A stretch of 64,000 bases of DNA, from assembly GCF_900411315.1 (NCBI RefSeq), contig NZ_LS990887.1, positions 754,239 to 818,238 on the forward strand, written 5' to 3'. A program made the translations under genes and the position numbers. The stretch is from Corynebacterium senegalense (lineage in GTDB: Bacteria; Actinomycetota; Actinomycetes; Mycobacteriales; Mycobacteriaceae). Each line of letters opens with the position of its first letter. Within the stretch, counting starts at the first letter, position 1. Under the pieces are notes generated by a model, which had not been told where the DNA came from, did no database searches, and saw only the letters and a list, made by a program, of their open reading frames with translations. Shown here in pieces: positions 35,313 to 45,205 of this stretch.

Positions 35313-36710
35313 ATGGACTACGAGGAAATCCAGCAAGCGGGGTCGCACTTCCTCCGCGAGGGCGAGTACCTCATCTTCCACGGCTACGCGGAAGCAACTC
35401 TAGAGGACGACCCGGACACCGAAATCACACGCGTCATGGCGGCGACGGGACGTGGGAAGCACTTCGTCAGAGCCGGCATCCACGGGTACGCGCGACTCCG
35501 TGACCTGCCGCGCCTGCGAGCGCTCCAGAAGGAACGCAGGCTTCTCGACGTCCCACGGCTCGCCGCGATCGACAAGACCCTGGACGTCCTCCCCCTAGAA
35601 ACGGACCCCGAGACGTGGGCGATTTTCGACGACGCCCTCTACGCCATGTTCACCTCCCGACGAGTCAGGCAGAACCTGCCCAGCCCATGGGCGATCACGC
35701 GCCGGCTCCGCAGGCTCGTGGCCACCATCGATTCCTCCGTCAACTTCGACCCGAACAGGAGAAAGCAGCGCGAAACCGGCACTGGCCCCTCGGCCTGTTT
35801 CTTCGTGGTCCCGGAGAACGGCGAACACCGCGGCGGGGTCTCGCTGGTTACCGACCTCGCAACCATGGCGTGCATCCAGGCGTCCATCACCGAGACAGCG
35901 CGCGAGCACAAGCTCGACCTCGCGGACACCCTGATGAAACTGCTCACCGGGGCGGTGACGCCCGTCGTGCAACCGGTCGTCCACATCTACACCCCCAGAG
36001 GTTCCGACTCGTCCGCGTACCTCCCCGGTCTCGGCTGGACCGGAGCCGAGGCCACGGGGGCCGTCGAAAAGCTGCTGCAGGAGTTCCCGCCGAAGATCCT
36101 GGACCTCGACGCGGCGGAGAATTCCCGGGTGGCCGGGTACTCGCCGACCCCCGCGATGGCCGATTACGTGCGCGCCCGCGACGGAACATGCGTCTACCCC
36201 GACTGTCACCGGCCCGCCGGCGCATGCCAGCTTGACCACCGCATCCCCTACGGCGAGGGAGGCGAGACCACGCCGGGCAATCTGTTTGCGCTCTGCCAAC
36301 ACCACCACAACCTAAAGACGGATCGTCTCGCGTTCTACCTCCCGGACCCCGTCACGGGTGACACGGTTTGGCTGTTCGCCGACGGGACGTGGGTGATGTC
36401 CGAAAACAACGGAATCCTGCGCTCCCAGATCACCCCGACCAACCCGAAGTGGTCCACGACCCTGCGCCAAAACCGCGCCCGCCGCGCCGAGGCCGCGCGC
36501 TTCAACGCCCTGTGCCACGCGCTGTGCGACCAGTACGAACGCGACGGGGATCTCGAAGCCTGCCGATCCGCGATCAGGAAGCTCGAGTTGGAGTACGGCG
36601 ATGTCTTTGAGTTCACGCCGCAGCCCGAAGACCTGTCCTGGATCCCGCCCGAGCCCGACGACGGGGAGCCGGCCTACCCCGATCCCCTCGAGGACCTCTG
36701 CGCCGCCTAA
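35313..36710 (+). CDS. HNH endonuclease-domain protein (DUF222/13E12-like)
   Basis: 465 residues. The C-terminal third has an HNH site: RARDGTCVYPDCHRPAG, CQLDHRIPYGEGG and NLFALCQHHHNLKT. The N-terminal two-thirds are helical and charged, as in the 13E12/DUF222 repeat family of actinobacteria, which are often multicopy and near mobile DNA. It is inserted between nei2 and lhr, which are adjacent in M. tuberculosis. Its promoter is unusually strong and AT-rich. The stop interlocks with that of lhr (CTAA). Role unknown. Confidence 0.85.
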   Translation: MDYEEIQQAGSHFLREGEYLIFHGYAEATLEDDPDTEITRVMAATGRGKHFVRAGIHGYARLRDLPRLRALQKERRLLDVPRLAAIDKTLDVLPLETDPETWAIFDDALYAMFTSRRVRQNLPSPWAITRRLRRLVATIDSSVNFDPNRRKQRETGTGPSACFFVVPENGEHRGGVSLVTDLATMACIQASITETAREHKLDLADTLMKLLTGAVTPVVQPVVHIYTPRGSDSSAYLPGLGWTGAEATGAVEKLLQEFPPKILDLDAAENSRVAGYSPTPAMADYVRARDGTCVYPDCHRPAGACQLDHRIPYGEGGETTPGNLFALCQHHHNLKTDRLAFYLPDPVTGDTVWLFADGTWVMSENNGILRSQITPTNPKWSTTLRQNRARRAEAARFNALCHALCDQYERDGDLEACRSAIRKLELEYGDVFEFTPQPEDLSWIPPEPDDGEPAYPDPLEDLCAA

Positions 36711-39700
36711 TCGTCGAAGCTGAGCTCCTCGATGGCCTCGGATACCGAACGTCCCCGCCGCTTCGGTGGGGTCGCCGCCCGCCCACCAATTCTCACGCCC
36801 TTGTGGGTCACCGCTGCGCCGTACTCGCGCAGGGAAAACGCGCTGTCGCCGTTGAGCTTCTCTACGTTCAACGGCCGCATCCGCCCCAGCTCCACCGACT
36901 CTGCCAACGCCCGCACGACCATCTCCAGCGGATCCCCGGTGTCGGCCGGAGAATCCCCGAAGAACGTGGTGAGGTTCTTGCCGCCGCGGGTGACATGCGC
37001 GGCGAGGAGGCCGTCGATCAGCACGACGATCGCGCCCGCGCTGCGCGTCGGCCCCTGCTCCGGCCACGGCAGCGCCGCCCCGTACGGGTTGGCCGGGTCG
37101 GTGGCCGCCAGGACGTGGACCCGCGGCTCGCGGGTGCCGGAGGGCCAGCCGGCAACGTCGTCGGAATCTTGGTACCCGCGGAGGCGGTCAATCGTTGCGG
37201 GGGTGGAAAACTGCGCCGCCCCGAGCCCCTCGATGAAGTACCCGCGCATCGCCTTCCCGGACTCCTCGAACCCGCTGAGCACCTTGTAGGCGAGGGCGAA
37301 ACCGCCCAGGGCCCCGCGGGTGACCACGCCGTAGCGGTCCAGCCAGGCCTCGCCCTGGGCGACGGAGCGGCGGGTGAAATCGGTGTCGATCGACGGGGTG
37401 GCCGCCCACCGCCCCACCATGTCGGGCGGGGTGCTCGAGGCGAACGAGGTCCGCCCCGAGCCGACCCGCGAGCGGGAGGGGCGGCGCTTCGCCCGGTGGG
37501 CGGTCGTGCCCCCGGCCAGCCGGGCGCGGATCGGGGCGAAGGAATCCGGGGCGACGAAACCGGCCTCGACGAGGTCCCACATCGATTCGCGCAGTTCCTC
37601 TGCGGTGGTGGTCCCGCTCAGGAGGTCGGAGAAGAGGAAACCCCCGCCGGAGCGGACCTTCTCCATCACCTGCGCCTGGGTCAGCGAGAGCATCGGCTCC
37701 TCGATCTCCGGCATGAGCTGCGCGGCGTAGTCCTGGGGCAGCAGCATGATCCAGGGGTCCCGCGCACCGGCCTTGCCTGCGCCGACGATCGCGACCTCCC
37801 CCGCGGACGTGAGCTCGTCGAGCATCTCGGGCCGGTAGTCCCCGACCCGCGAGGGAAGGATCCACGACTCCCACGCCGAGGCGGGCAGCCGCACGCCCGC
37901 GAGCTGCTCCAAGACGGTGAACACCCCGTCGGCCCCGCGCAGCGCGGGCCTCGTTCCCATCGGGGCGACGTTGAGCCAGGCGGGCAGGAAACGCCCGTAG
38001 GCCGACTGGGAGACGGGCCGGGTCTGGGCCCGCGCCTTCGCCAGCGAGCGGGAGCGGATGATCCGCAGCACCTCGGCGGAGACGTACTCCTGCTCCTCCA
38101 CGCCCTGCCGGTAGCGCCCCTCGACGACCTTGTCGAAGTCGAGGGCGGCGTACGCTGCCCCGACCGCCAGCCCGAAGGCGCCGGCGAGGTCGCGTAGGGT
38201 GAACGGCCCGCGGGTGCGCACCCACCGGTTGACCAGCTGGGACAGCGCGTCGGGGATGGTCGCCTGCTGGGCGGCGACGCCGGGCGGGACGGGGACGCCG
38301 AGGGCGTCGCGAAGCAAGGGCGCGTCGAGAGATTGGGCGATGTGCTCGCGCCCGCCGATGCGCACCCGCATGACGCGCCCGCCGAGCGAGGCCTCGAGGG
38401 AGGTGAGCGGCACCGTCGTGTACGCGGAGAGCTCGTCGAGGGGGACGGGACCGACCATGCGCAACGTGTCCGCGAACTGCTCCGAGGTGGGGGCGCGTCC
38501 GAGGCGGCGCAGGGAGGCGTCGACCTCGGCGATGATGTCGGCGTCGAGCAGGTCGCGCAGCTCGACGGTGCCGAGGAGCTTCGCCAGAAGGGAGGGGTCG
38601 AGGGCGAGGGCCGCCGCGCGCTTCTCCGCCAGCGGGGTGTCGCCCTCGTACATGAACGCGCCGGTGTAGTTGAACAGCAGCGAGGAGGCGAAGGGGCTGG
38701 GCTGCTCGGTAGTGACCTCGGCGATGCGCACGCGGCGGTTGCCCAGGTCGCGCATCACGGTTTGGAGGGAGGGCAGGTCGTAGACGTCCTGCAGGCACTC
38801 GCGGACCGTCTCCAGGATGATGGGGAACGAGGGGTAGTTGCGCGCGACGTCGAGAAGCTGCTCGGCGCGCTGGCGCTGCTGCCACAGCGGTGCGCGCTTG
38901 CCCGGGTGGCGGCGTGGCAGCAGGAGCGCGCGGGCGGCGCACTCGCGGAAGCGGGAGGCGAACAGCGCCGAGTTGCCCACCTGCTCGGTCACGATGTCGG
39001 CGATCTCGTCGGCGTCAAAGAGGAAGACGGAGCCGTCGGGCTCCTTCTCCCCCTGCGGCAACCGCAGGACGATGCCGTCGTCGCCCGCGACGGCCTGGGC
39101 GTCCATCCCGGTCTCCTGGGAGACCCGCCACCCCGCGGCGAGCGCCCACGCGGCGTTGACACCCTTGCCGAAGGGCGTGTGCAGCACCACGCGCCAGTCG
39201 CCCAGCTCGTCGGTGAAGCGCTCGAGGACCAGGGTTTTTTCGTCGGGGACGCGCCCAGTCGCCTCCTCCTGCTCGGCGAGGTACTGCAGGAGGTTGCGGC
39301 GCGCGAACTCGTCGAGGGAGGGATCGAGGCGGTCCTTCGCTTCACGACGGAACTCCCCCAGCGCCACCCCGAGCTCGTACGGCCTGCCCAGGCCGTCGCC
39401 CGTCCAGAAGGGGAGCCTGCCGGTGTGCCCGGGTGCCGGGCTGACCTGCACCTGGTCGCGGGTGATGTTCTCGATGCGCCAGCTCGACGCCCCGAGGGTG
39501 AATACGTCTCCGACGCGCGACTCGTAGACCATCTCCTCGTCCAGTTCGCCGACGCGGCGCGGGGCGGAGCTGTCGGACCCGATGAGGAAGACCCCGAACA
39601 TGCCCCGGTCCGGGATCGTTCCGCCGCTCGTCACGGCGACGCGCTGGGCGCCCGGCCGGGCCCTGAGCACGTTGTCCTCCAGGATGGCGCGGGGGCGCAG

Positions 39701-41272
39701 CTCCGCGAAGTCGGTGGAGGGGTAGACCCCGATGACGAGGTTGATCACGGCGTCGTAGACCTCTCGGGCGAGGTCGCGGTAGGGCCAGGCGCGGCGCACG
39801 GTGTCGTACCACTCGTCGACGTCGAGGTCCGCCACGCTGACCGCCGCGATGGTCTGCTGCGTGAGGACGTCCAAGGGCGAGACGGGGGTGTGCAGCTCCT
39901 CGATGAGACCCTCCCGCATCCGGGGCACCGTCACCGCGGTCTGGACGAGGTCGGAGCGGTGCTTCGGGTAGAAGGTCCCCTCCGAGACGGCGCCGACGGT
40001 GTGCCCGGCGCGCCCGACGCGCTGCAGGCCGGAGGCCACCGAGGGCGGCGACTCCACCTGGATGACCAGGTCCACCGCGCCCATGTCGATGCCCAGCTCC
40101 AGCGAGGAGGTGGAGATCACGGCCCGCAGCGAGCCCTCCTTGAGCATCGTCTCGGTGAGGAGGCGCTCGTCCTTCGACACGCTGCCGTGGTGGGCGCGGG
40201 CGATGACGGGGGCGGCGTGCCCGGCGGTGTCGGTGGGCTTCATCAGCTGGGCTGGGGGGCGTCGTAAAGCGGGGCTGAGGCTCCCGGGGTCGTGCTCTTT
40301 CGCCCACAGCTCGTTGATCTGGCTGGTCAGGCGCTCGGCCGAGCGCCGGGAGTTGACGAAGACGATGGTCGAGCGGTGCGCCATGACCTGCTCGTAGACC
40401 GCGCGCTCGATGTGGGGCCAGATGGAGGCGCTGGCGGCGGGGGCGGAAAGCTCGTCGTCGATGACGGCTTCGCCGATGGTGGAGGCGTCCTCCGGCACGG
40501 GCAGGTCGCTCATGTCCTCGACGGGCACGACAACGTCGAGCTCCCATTTCTTTTCCCCCGGCGGGTTGATGATGCTCGTGCGCGGACCCAGGAAATTTGC
40601 CACCGCGCTCAGGGGTCGCACCGTGGCGGACAGGCCGATGCGCTGGAAGGAGCCCGCGACCATGGCGAGGCGCTCCAGAGACAGGGCCAGGTGGACGCCG
40701 CGCTTGGTGCCGGCGAGCGCGTGGATCTCGTCGACGATGACGGTGTCCACCGTTTTTAAGATCCCCGCCGCCTTGGAGGTGAGCATGAGGTAGAGCGACT
40801 CGGGCGTGGTGATGAGGATGTCCGGGGGCTTGCGCAGCTGCCTGCTGCGCTCCGACTGCGGGGTGTCGCCCGAGCGCACCGCCACCGAGATGTCCGGCAT
40901 GTCGCGGCCCATCCTGTGCGCCACGCGCGCGATGCCGTTCAGCGGGGCGCGCAGGTTGTTCTCCACGTCCACGCCCAGGGCCTTGAGCGGGGAGATGTAG
41001 AGCACCTTCACCCCGCCGTGGGTGGACGCGTTCGCGCCGTCGATCGGCAGGGCCTGCTGCCCGGCGCGCTCGACGAGGCTGTTGAGCGACCAGAGGAACG
41101 CGGCTAGCGTCTTGCCCGAGCCGGTCGGCGCGACAACGAGCGAGTTCTCCCCCGCCGAGATAGATTCCCACGCCTCGGCCTGCACCGGCGTCGGGGCCGC
41201 GAAGACCTCCCGGAACCACGTCGCCACCTGGGGGTGGAAGCGGTCCAAAATCTCCTCGGGCATGGCTGCCAC
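36707..41272 (-). CDS. lhr: Large ATP-dependent helicase Lhr
   Basis: 1521 residues, the size of mycobacterial Lhr. The SF2 core has VVAPTGSGKTLAAFLW, VDEIHALAGTKRG, ISTSSLELGIDMGAVD and QRVGRAGH. The Lhr-specific winged-helix and beta-barrel domains and a long C-terminal Lhr-CTD follow (ending AIEELSFDD). A 3'-5' helicase with preference for RNA:DNA hybrids, part of DNA-damage responses. ATG at 41272, 21 bases from the divergent cysQ start. Confidence 0.96.
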   Translation of the reverse strand: MAAMPEEILDRFHPQVATWFREVFAAPTPVQAEAWESISAGENSLVVAPTGSGKTLAAFLWSLNSLVERAGQQALPIDGANASTHGGVKVLYISPLKALGVDVENNLRAPLNGIARVAHRMGRDMPDISVAVRSGDTPQSERSRQLRKPPDILITTPESLYLMLTSKAAGILKTVDTVIVDEIHALAGTKRGVHLALSLERLAMVAGSFQRIGLSATVRPLSAVANFLGPRTSIINPPGEKKWELDVVVPVEDMSDLPVPEDASTIGEAVIDDELSAPAASASIWPHIERAVYEQVMAHRSTIVFVNSRRSAERLTSQINELWAKEHDPGSLSPALRRPPAQLMKPTDTAGHAAPVIARAHHGSVSKDERLLTETMLKEGSLRAVISTSSLELGIDMGAVDLVIQVESPPSVASGLQRVGRAGHTVGAVSEGTFYPKHRSDLVQTAVTVPRMREGLIEELHTPVSPLDVLTQQTIAAVSVADLDVDEWYDTVRRAWPYRDLAREVYDAVINLVIGVYPSTDFAELRPRAILEDNVLRARPGAQRVAVTSGGTIPDRGMFGVFLIGSDSSAPRRVGELDEEMVYESRVGDVFTLGASSWRIENITRDQVQVSPAPGHTGRLPFWTGDGLGRPYELGVALGEFRREAKDRLDPSLDEFARRNLLQYLAEQEEATGRVPDEKTLVLERFTDELGDWRVVLHTPFGKGVNAAWALAAGWRVSQETGMDAQAVAGDDGIVLRLPQGEKEPDGSVFLFDADEIADIVTEQVGNSALFASRFRECAARALLLPRRHPGKRAPLWQQRQRAEQLLDVARNYPSFPIILETVRECLQDVYDLPSLQTVMRDLGNRRVRIAEVTTEQPSPFASSLLFNYTGAFMYEGDTPLAEKRAAALALDPSLLAKLLGTVELRDLLDADIIAEVDASLRRLGRAPTSEQFADTLRMVGPVPLDELSAYTTVPLTSLEASLGGRVMRVRIGGREHIAQSLDAPLLRDALGVPVPPGVAAQQATIPDALSQLVNRWVRTRGPFTLRDLAGAFGLAVGAAYAALDFDKVVEGRYRQGVEEQEYVSAEVLRIIRSRSLAKARAQTRPVSQSAYGRFLPAWLNVAPMGTRPALRGADGVFTVLEQLAGVRLPASAWESWILPSRVGDYRPEMLDELTSAGEVAIVGAGKAGARDPWIMLLPQDYAAQLMPEIEEPMLSLTQAQVMEKVRSGGGFLFSDLLSGTTTAEELRESMWDLVEAGFVAPDSFAPIRARLAGGTTAHRAKRRPSRSRVGSGRTSFASSTPPDMVGRWAATPSIDTDFTRRSVAQGEAWLDRYGVVTRGALGGFALAYKVLSGFEESGKAMRGYFIEGLGAAQFSTPATIDRLRGYQDSDDVAGWPSGTREPRVHVLAATDPANPYGAALPWPEQGPTRSAGAIVVLIDGLLAAHVTRGGKNLTTFFGDSPADTGDPLEMVVRALAESVELGRMRPLNVEKLNGDSAFSLREYGAAVTHKGVRIGGRAATPPKRRGRSVSEAIEELSFDD

Positions 41273-41292
41273 TCTACGGTAGGGTCATAGCT

Positions 41293-42057
41293 ATGACGGC
41301 TTCCTACTCTGACTCCCGCCTGACCAACCTCATTGCGCAGGGCACAGGTGAAATCCTGAAGGGGATCCGCGGCGTCGGTCTGCTCCGCGGGCGCGAGCTG
41401 GGCGAGGCGGGCGACGACCTCGCCCAGAACTGGATCGCCCGCGTCCTCGAGCAGCACCGCCCCGACGACGGTTTCCTGTCGGAGGAGGCCGCCGACAACC
41501 GCGAGCGCCTGACGAAGGACCGCGTGTGGATCGTCGACCCGCTCGACGGCACCAAGGAGTTCGCCACCGGCCGCCAGGACTGGGCGGTGCACGTCGCGCT
41601 CGTGGAGGACGGTGTGCCCACCCACGCGGCGGTGGGCCTGCCCGACCTGGGTGTGGTGTTCAAGTCCTCCGACGTGCGCCACGTGGCGGGTCCGTTCGCC
41701 CGCAAGATCGCCCTGTCGCGCAACCGCCCGCCGGCCGTTGCGGGTGCGGTGGCGGACGCCCTCGGTTTCGAGGCGGTCGGGGTGGGATCCGCGGGCGCGA
41801 AGGCGATGCACGTCCTGCTCGGCGACTACGACGCCTACGTCCACGCCGGCGGCCAGTACGAGTGGGACCAGGCGGCGCCAGTGGGCGTGTCCCTGGCGGC
41901 GGGTCTGCACTGCTCGCGCCTCGACGGCTCCGAGCTGCGGTACAACAACGAGGACACCTACATCCCCGACCTGGTGATTTGCCGCCCCGAGCTGGCGGAC
42001 GAAATACTTGCCGCGTGCGCCGCGTTCCACGAGGAGCACGGCAACTACGAAGGTTAG
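41293..42057 (+). CDS. cysQ: 3'(2'),5'-bisphosphate nucleotidase CysQ
   Basis: 254 residues of the inositol-monophosphatase superfamily. The metal site is EEA (about residue 60) plus DPLDGTKEF and, near the end, YEWDQAAPVG. It hydrolyses PAP/PAPS formed in sulfate assimilation, or inositol phosphates. The neighbourhood (thyA, folA) follows the C. glutamicum order. Confidence 0.88.
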   Translation: MTASYSDSRLTNLIAQGTGEILKGIRGVGLLRGRELGEAGDDLAQNWIARVLEQHRPDDGFLSEEAADNRERLTKDRVWIVDPLDGTKEFATGRQDWAVHVALVEDGVPTHAAVGLPDLGVVFKSSDVRHVAGPFARKIALSRNRPPAVAGAVADALGFEAVGVGSAGAKAMHVLLGDYDAYVHAGGQYEWDQAAPVGVSLAAGLHCSRLDGSELRYNNEDTYIPDLVICRPELADEILAACAAFHEEHGNYEG

Positions 42058-42078
42058 AGCAGGCTAGAAAGGTCCCAG

Positions 42079-42876
42079 ATGATCCCCACTCCCTACGAGG
42101 ATTTGCTTCGCGACGTCCTCGCCAACGGAACCCCCAAGGGGGATCGCACCGGCACCGGCACCCGCAGCGTCTTCGGCCGCCAGCTGCGCTACGACCTCGC
42201 GGAGTTCTTCCCCCTGCTGACCACAAAGCGCGTCTACCTCAAGGGCGTCGTCGGCGAGCTCCTGTGGTTCCTGAAGGGCGACTCGAACGTGCGCTGGCTG
42301 CAGGAGAACAACATCCGCATCTGGAACGAGTGGGCCGACGCCGACGGCGAGCTCGGCCCCGTCTACGGCGTGCAGTGGCGCTCCTGGCCCACCCCGGACG
42401 GCCAGCACATCGACCAGATCCAGCAGGCCCTGGACACCCTGACCGAGAACCCGGACTCGCGCCGCAACGTCGTCTCCGCCTGGAACGTTGCCGAGCTGGA
42501 CAAGATGGCGCTCATGCCCTGCCACCTGCTCTTCCAGCTCTACGTCGCCGACGGCAAGCTCTCGCTGCAGGTGTACCAGCGCTCCGCCGACCTGTTCCTC
42601 GGCGTGCCCTTCAACATCGCCTCCTACGCGCTGCTCACCCACATGTTCGCCCAGCAGGCGGGCCTCGGGGTCGGCGAGCTGATTTGGACGGGCGGCGACT
42701 GCCACATCTACAACGACCACATCGACCAGGTCACCGAGCAGCTCTCCCGCGAGCCGCGCCCCTACCCCCAGCTGAAGCTGCGCAAGGCGGACTCCCTGTT
42801 CGACTACGCCCTCGAGGACGTCGATGTCGTCGGCTACGACCCCCACCCCACGATCAAGGCGCAGGTGTCGGTGTGA
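42079..42876 (+). CDS. thyA: Thymidylate synthase
   Basis: 265 residues. The catalytic cysteine is in [35 protein letters not shown] and ICNDH-like YNDHIDQV complete the signatures. It methylates dUMP with 5,10-methylene-THF, yielding dihydrofolate, which the DHFR encoded by the overlapping downstream gene recycles. GTGA overlap with folA. Confidence 0.97.
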   Translation: MIPTPYEDLLRDVLANGTPKGDRTGTGTRSVFGRQLRYDLAEFFPLLTTKRVYLKGVVGELLWFLKGDSNVRWLQENNIRIWNEWADADGELGPVYGVQWRSWPTPDGQHIDQIQQALDTLTENPDSRRNVVSAWNVAELDKMALMPCHLLFQLYVADGKLSLQVYQRSADLFLGVPFNIASYALLTHMFAQQAGLGVGELIWTGGDCHIYNDHIDQVTEQLSREPRPYPQLKLRKADSLFDYALEDVDVVGYDPHPTIKAQVSV

Positions 42877-43346
42877 TCGGCGCGATCTGGGCCCAGGGCC
42901 GCGGCGGGGTGATCGGCGACGGTCGCGGCATGCCCTGGCACCTGCCCGAGGACCTGCGCCACTTCAAGGAGGTCACGCTCGGCCACCCGATCATCATGGG
43001 GCGCAGGACGTGGGAGTCGCTGCCGGTCAGGCCCCTGCCGGGCCGGCCCAACCACGTGATCTCCACGCGCGAGCCCGGCGACTGGTCCGACGGCGCGTAC
43101 GTCTCGAAGGACCTGCCCGACCTGCGCACCGACGCGTGGATCATCGGCGGGGCCCAGCTCTACGAGGCCACCCTCGACGAGGTCAACGTCATCGAGCGCA
43201 CGCTTATCGACGCCACCTTCGACGTCCCCACCCCCGTCCACGCGCCCCGCATCGACGACGCCTTCGAGCTCGTCTCGGAGTCGGGCTGGCGGACGTCGAC
43301 AAGCGGCCTGCGCTACACCTTCCAACGCTTCGAAAGGACATCATGA
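42873..43346 (+). CDS. folA: Dihydrofolate reductase
   Basis: 157 residues from the GTG at 42873. Signatures: [30 protein letters not shown] (active-site Asp and Trp), [13 protein letters not shown] (NADPH site) and WIIGGAQLY. Start chosen for the GTGA overlap with thyA and the family N-terminus; the frame stays open much further upstream. It overlaps the mycoredoxin gene as ATGA. Confidence 0.96.
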   Translation: MIGAIWAQGRGGVIGDGRGMPWHLPEDLRHFKEVTLGHPIIMGRRTWESLPVRPLPGRPNHVISTREPGDWSDGAYVSKDLPDLRTDAWIIGGAQLYEATLDEVNVIERTLIDATFDVPTPVHAPRIDDAFELVSESGWRTSTSGLRYTFQRFERTS

Positions 43347-43582
43347 TCGTCTACGCCACCACCTGGTGCCCCTACTGCCGCTCCCTGCTGTCCGCGCTGA
43401 AGAAGACCGACATGGTCTACGACGTCGTGGACGTCGACGAGGACCGCGAGGCCGCCGCCTGGGTCGAGTCCGTCAACGACGGCAACCGCATCGTGCCCAC
43501 CGTCCGCTACGACGACGGAACCCACGACACAAACCCGCCCTTCGCACAGGTCAAGGCGAAGTATGAGGAGATCAACGCGTAG
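43343..43582 (+). CDS. mrx1: Mycoredoxin (glutaredoxin-like)
   Basis: 79 residues. TTWCPYCRSLLSAL carries the CPYC redox motif, and RIVPTVRYDDG the cis-Pro. In mycothiol-using actinobacteria such proteins reduce mycothiol mixed disulfides. Third gene of the thyA-folA-mrx1 overlapping operon; it could also reduce ribonucleotide reductase as NrdH, though the C-terminus is Mrx-like. Confidence 0.88.
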   Translation: MIVYATTWCPYCRSLLSALKKTDMVYDVVDVDEDREAAAWVESVNDGNRIVPTVRYDDGTHDTNPPFAQVKAKYEEINA

Positions 43583-43599
43583 GGTACCCTGTTCGTGTT

Positions 43600-43672
43600 G
43601 CCCTAGTAGCTCAGTGGATAGAGCACGGCTCTCCTAAAGCCGGTGTCGGAGGTTCGATTCCTCTCTGGGGCG
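43600..43672 (+). tRNA. tRNA-Arg (anticodon CCT)
   Basis: 73-nt cloverleaf. Acceptor GCCCTAG/CTGGGGC (one T-G), D-arm GCTC/GAGC, anticodon stem CGGCT/AGCCG with loop CTCCTAA (anticodon CCT), T-arm GGAGG-TTCGATT-CCTCT, discriminator G and no encoded CCA. It marks the left border of the accessory island. Confidence 0.96.
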
Positions 43673-43701
43673 CTCTTGGGGGTTTCGAAGAATCTCGTTT
43701 G

Positions 43702-43715
43702 ATTGTTCGAACAAT
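43702..43715. repeat. 14-bp perfect palindrome behind tRNA-Arg
   Basis: ATTGTTCGAACAAT, 29 bases after the tRNA. With the preceding G, eleven bases (GATTGTTCGAA) recur in direct orientation at 53700-53710 on the far side of the integrase-like gene. Confidence 0.6.
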
Positions 43716-43731
43716 TCTCCTCAACACGTGA

Positions 43732-43766
43732 AAACGCCCTTACCTGCAAAAATAGGTAGGGCGTTT
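43732..43766 (+). terminator. Terminator behind tRNA-Arg
   Basis: Stem AAACGCCC-(T)-TACCT pairs with AGGTA-GGGCGTTT with one bulged T, followed by CTGTTTG. Probably ends the mrx1/tRNA transcript. Confidence 0.65.
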
Positions 43767-43936
43767 CTGTTTGCGTGGAGCTGAGTTTCGGGTTTTTGTT
43801 ACCGATTAGCGGCTGAATATTGCCGATTTTCTCTTCTCGCTGATCGCCTTTGCCCGCCACACTTTGTGGGTGGCGGTTGTAAGGGACTGAAGTGTCCTGG
43901 GTTTAGTTCTGATCGTTTCTAGAGGAGGATTGGACC

Positions 43937-44254
43937 ATGCCTAGGAAGTTCAGTGACGAGTTCAAGGACAAGGCGGTGCGGTTAGCCGAGGAGCTCGTTG
44001 AGCTTGAGGGGTGTTCGAAGTGGGCGGCGGCGGAGGAGATCGGCGAGAAGCTCGGCGTCTCGGCGCACACGCTCAACAACTGGTTGAAACCTGTCAAAGC
44101 GTCCCCCGACGTTCAGCGGAGCACTGGCGAGTCGGTCGACGACGAACTGAAGCGTCTGCGGCAAGAGAACAAAGAGCTGCGCAGGGCAAACGAGATCTTG
44201 AAGACCGCTTCAGCTTTTTTCGCAGCGGAACTCGACCGTCCCACCAGAAGATGA
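43937..44254 (+). CDS. IS3-family transposase OrfA (HTH subunit)
   Basis: 105 residues: N-terminal helix-turn-helix (KFSDEFKDKAVRLAEELVEL ... GVSAHTLNNWL) and a C-terminal leucine-zipper helix (DDELKRLRQENKELRRANEI). The last 20 codons contain TTTTTTC at 44215, where a -1 frameshift would fuse it to OrfB. The stop overlaps the OrfB start as ATGA. Confidence 0.9.
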   Translation: MPRKFSDEFKDKAVRLAEELVELEGCSKWAAAEEIGEKLGVSAHTLNNWLKPVKASPDVQRSTGESVDDELKRLRQENKELRRANEILKTASAFFAAELDRPTRR

Positions 44255-45165
44255 TCGAATACATCGACACGTATCGCGATCGCTTCGGGGTCGAGGCCAT
44301 CTGTCGCACGTTAAGGCAGACAGAATGTGGGTTTATCACCTCTCGTGGCTACCGAGCAGCGAAAACACGAGCCCCGTCGGCCAGGAGCTTGTCAGACGCG
44401 CTGCTTATCCCCGAATTGGTGAAAGTCTTCGAGGACAACTTCAGCGTGTACGGGGTACGCAAGATGTGGAAGGCCATGCAGCGCGCCGGCTGGGACATCG
44501 GTCGTGATCAGACGGCACGGTTGATGAAACTCGCCGGCATCCAAGGCCGCAGAAGGGGCCGCACTCCGATCACAACGCTTCGGGCTGATGTCCCGGATTG
44601 TCGTCCTGATCTGGTCAATCGTGACTTCACCGCGTCAGCGCCACACCGCCTGTGGGTCGCTGACATCACCTACGTGCGTACCCTGTCGGGGTTTGCGTAC
44701 ACCGCGTTCATCACCGATGCGTACTCCCGCAAGATTGTCGGGGTTGCCACCAGGGCTAGCATGCGCACCGATGAGCTGCCTCTTGAGGCTTTTGAGCATG
44801 CTCTTTATCACGCAGGTGATCTCCGTGCTGAAGGACTTGTCCATCACAGCGATCGCGGCTCGCAGTACGTGTCCATTCGTTACAGTGAGGCGCTTGCTCA
44901 AGCTGGGATTGATCCGTCCGTTGGCACCGTCGGCGATTCCTACGACAACGCGTTGGCGGAAACGGTCAACGGTCTATACAAGACCGAGCTGATCTATCCC
45001 CACCGGCCGTGGGCGTCGGTTGGGGAAGTCGAGATCGCGACCCTTCGCTGGGTGTACTGGTGGAATAACCATCGCCTGCACGAGTCATTGGGATACATCA
45101 CTCCACAAGAGATGGAAGACGCCTACTATCAACAATCACACGCCCACCCGTTGGGCGTTCAATAA
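44251..45165 (+). CDS. IS3-family transposase OrfB (integrase core)
   Basis: 304 residues. N-terminal HTH_21-like segment (YGVRKMWKAMQRAGWDIGRD), then the rve domain with D (LWVADITYVRT), D (HHSDRGSQYVS) and E (YDNALAETVNGLYKTEL). It lies in the -1 frame relative to orfA, consistent with a programmed OrfAB fusion transposase. Intact. Confidence 0.92.
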   Translation: MIEYIDTYRDRFGVEAICRTLRQTECGFITSRGYRAAKTRAPSARSLSDALLIPELVKVFEDNFSVYGVRKMWKAMQRAGWDIGRDQTARLMKLAGIQGRRRGRTPITTLRADVPDCRPDLVNRDFTASAPHRLWVADITYVRTLSGFAYTAFITDAYSRKIVGVATRASMRTDELPLEAFEHALYHAGDLRAEGLVHHSDRGSQYVSIRYSEALAQAGIDPSVGTVGDSYDNALAETVNGLYKTELIYPHRPWASVGEVEIATLRWVYWWNNHRLHESLGYITPQEMEDAYYQQSHAHPLGVQ

Positions 45166-45205
45166 GCGGAACGAAAACCAGGACGCTTCAGGACGAAGCC
45201 GATTC

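Larger units (their letters stand above)
43888..45190 (+). mobile_element. IS3-family insertion sequence, copy 1
   Basis: 1303 bp bounded by 22-bp imperfect terminal inverted repeats (43888-43909 and 45169-45190, 19 of 22 matching, both ends beginning TGAAG) and flanked by a 4-bp direct repeat GGAC (43884-43887, 45191-45194). It contains orfA and orfB with a TTTTTTC slippery site at 44215-44221. The intact ends and duplication indicate a recent, complete insertion. Its right end lies 15 bases from the stop of the neighbouring DDE transposase gene. Confidence 0.92.
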
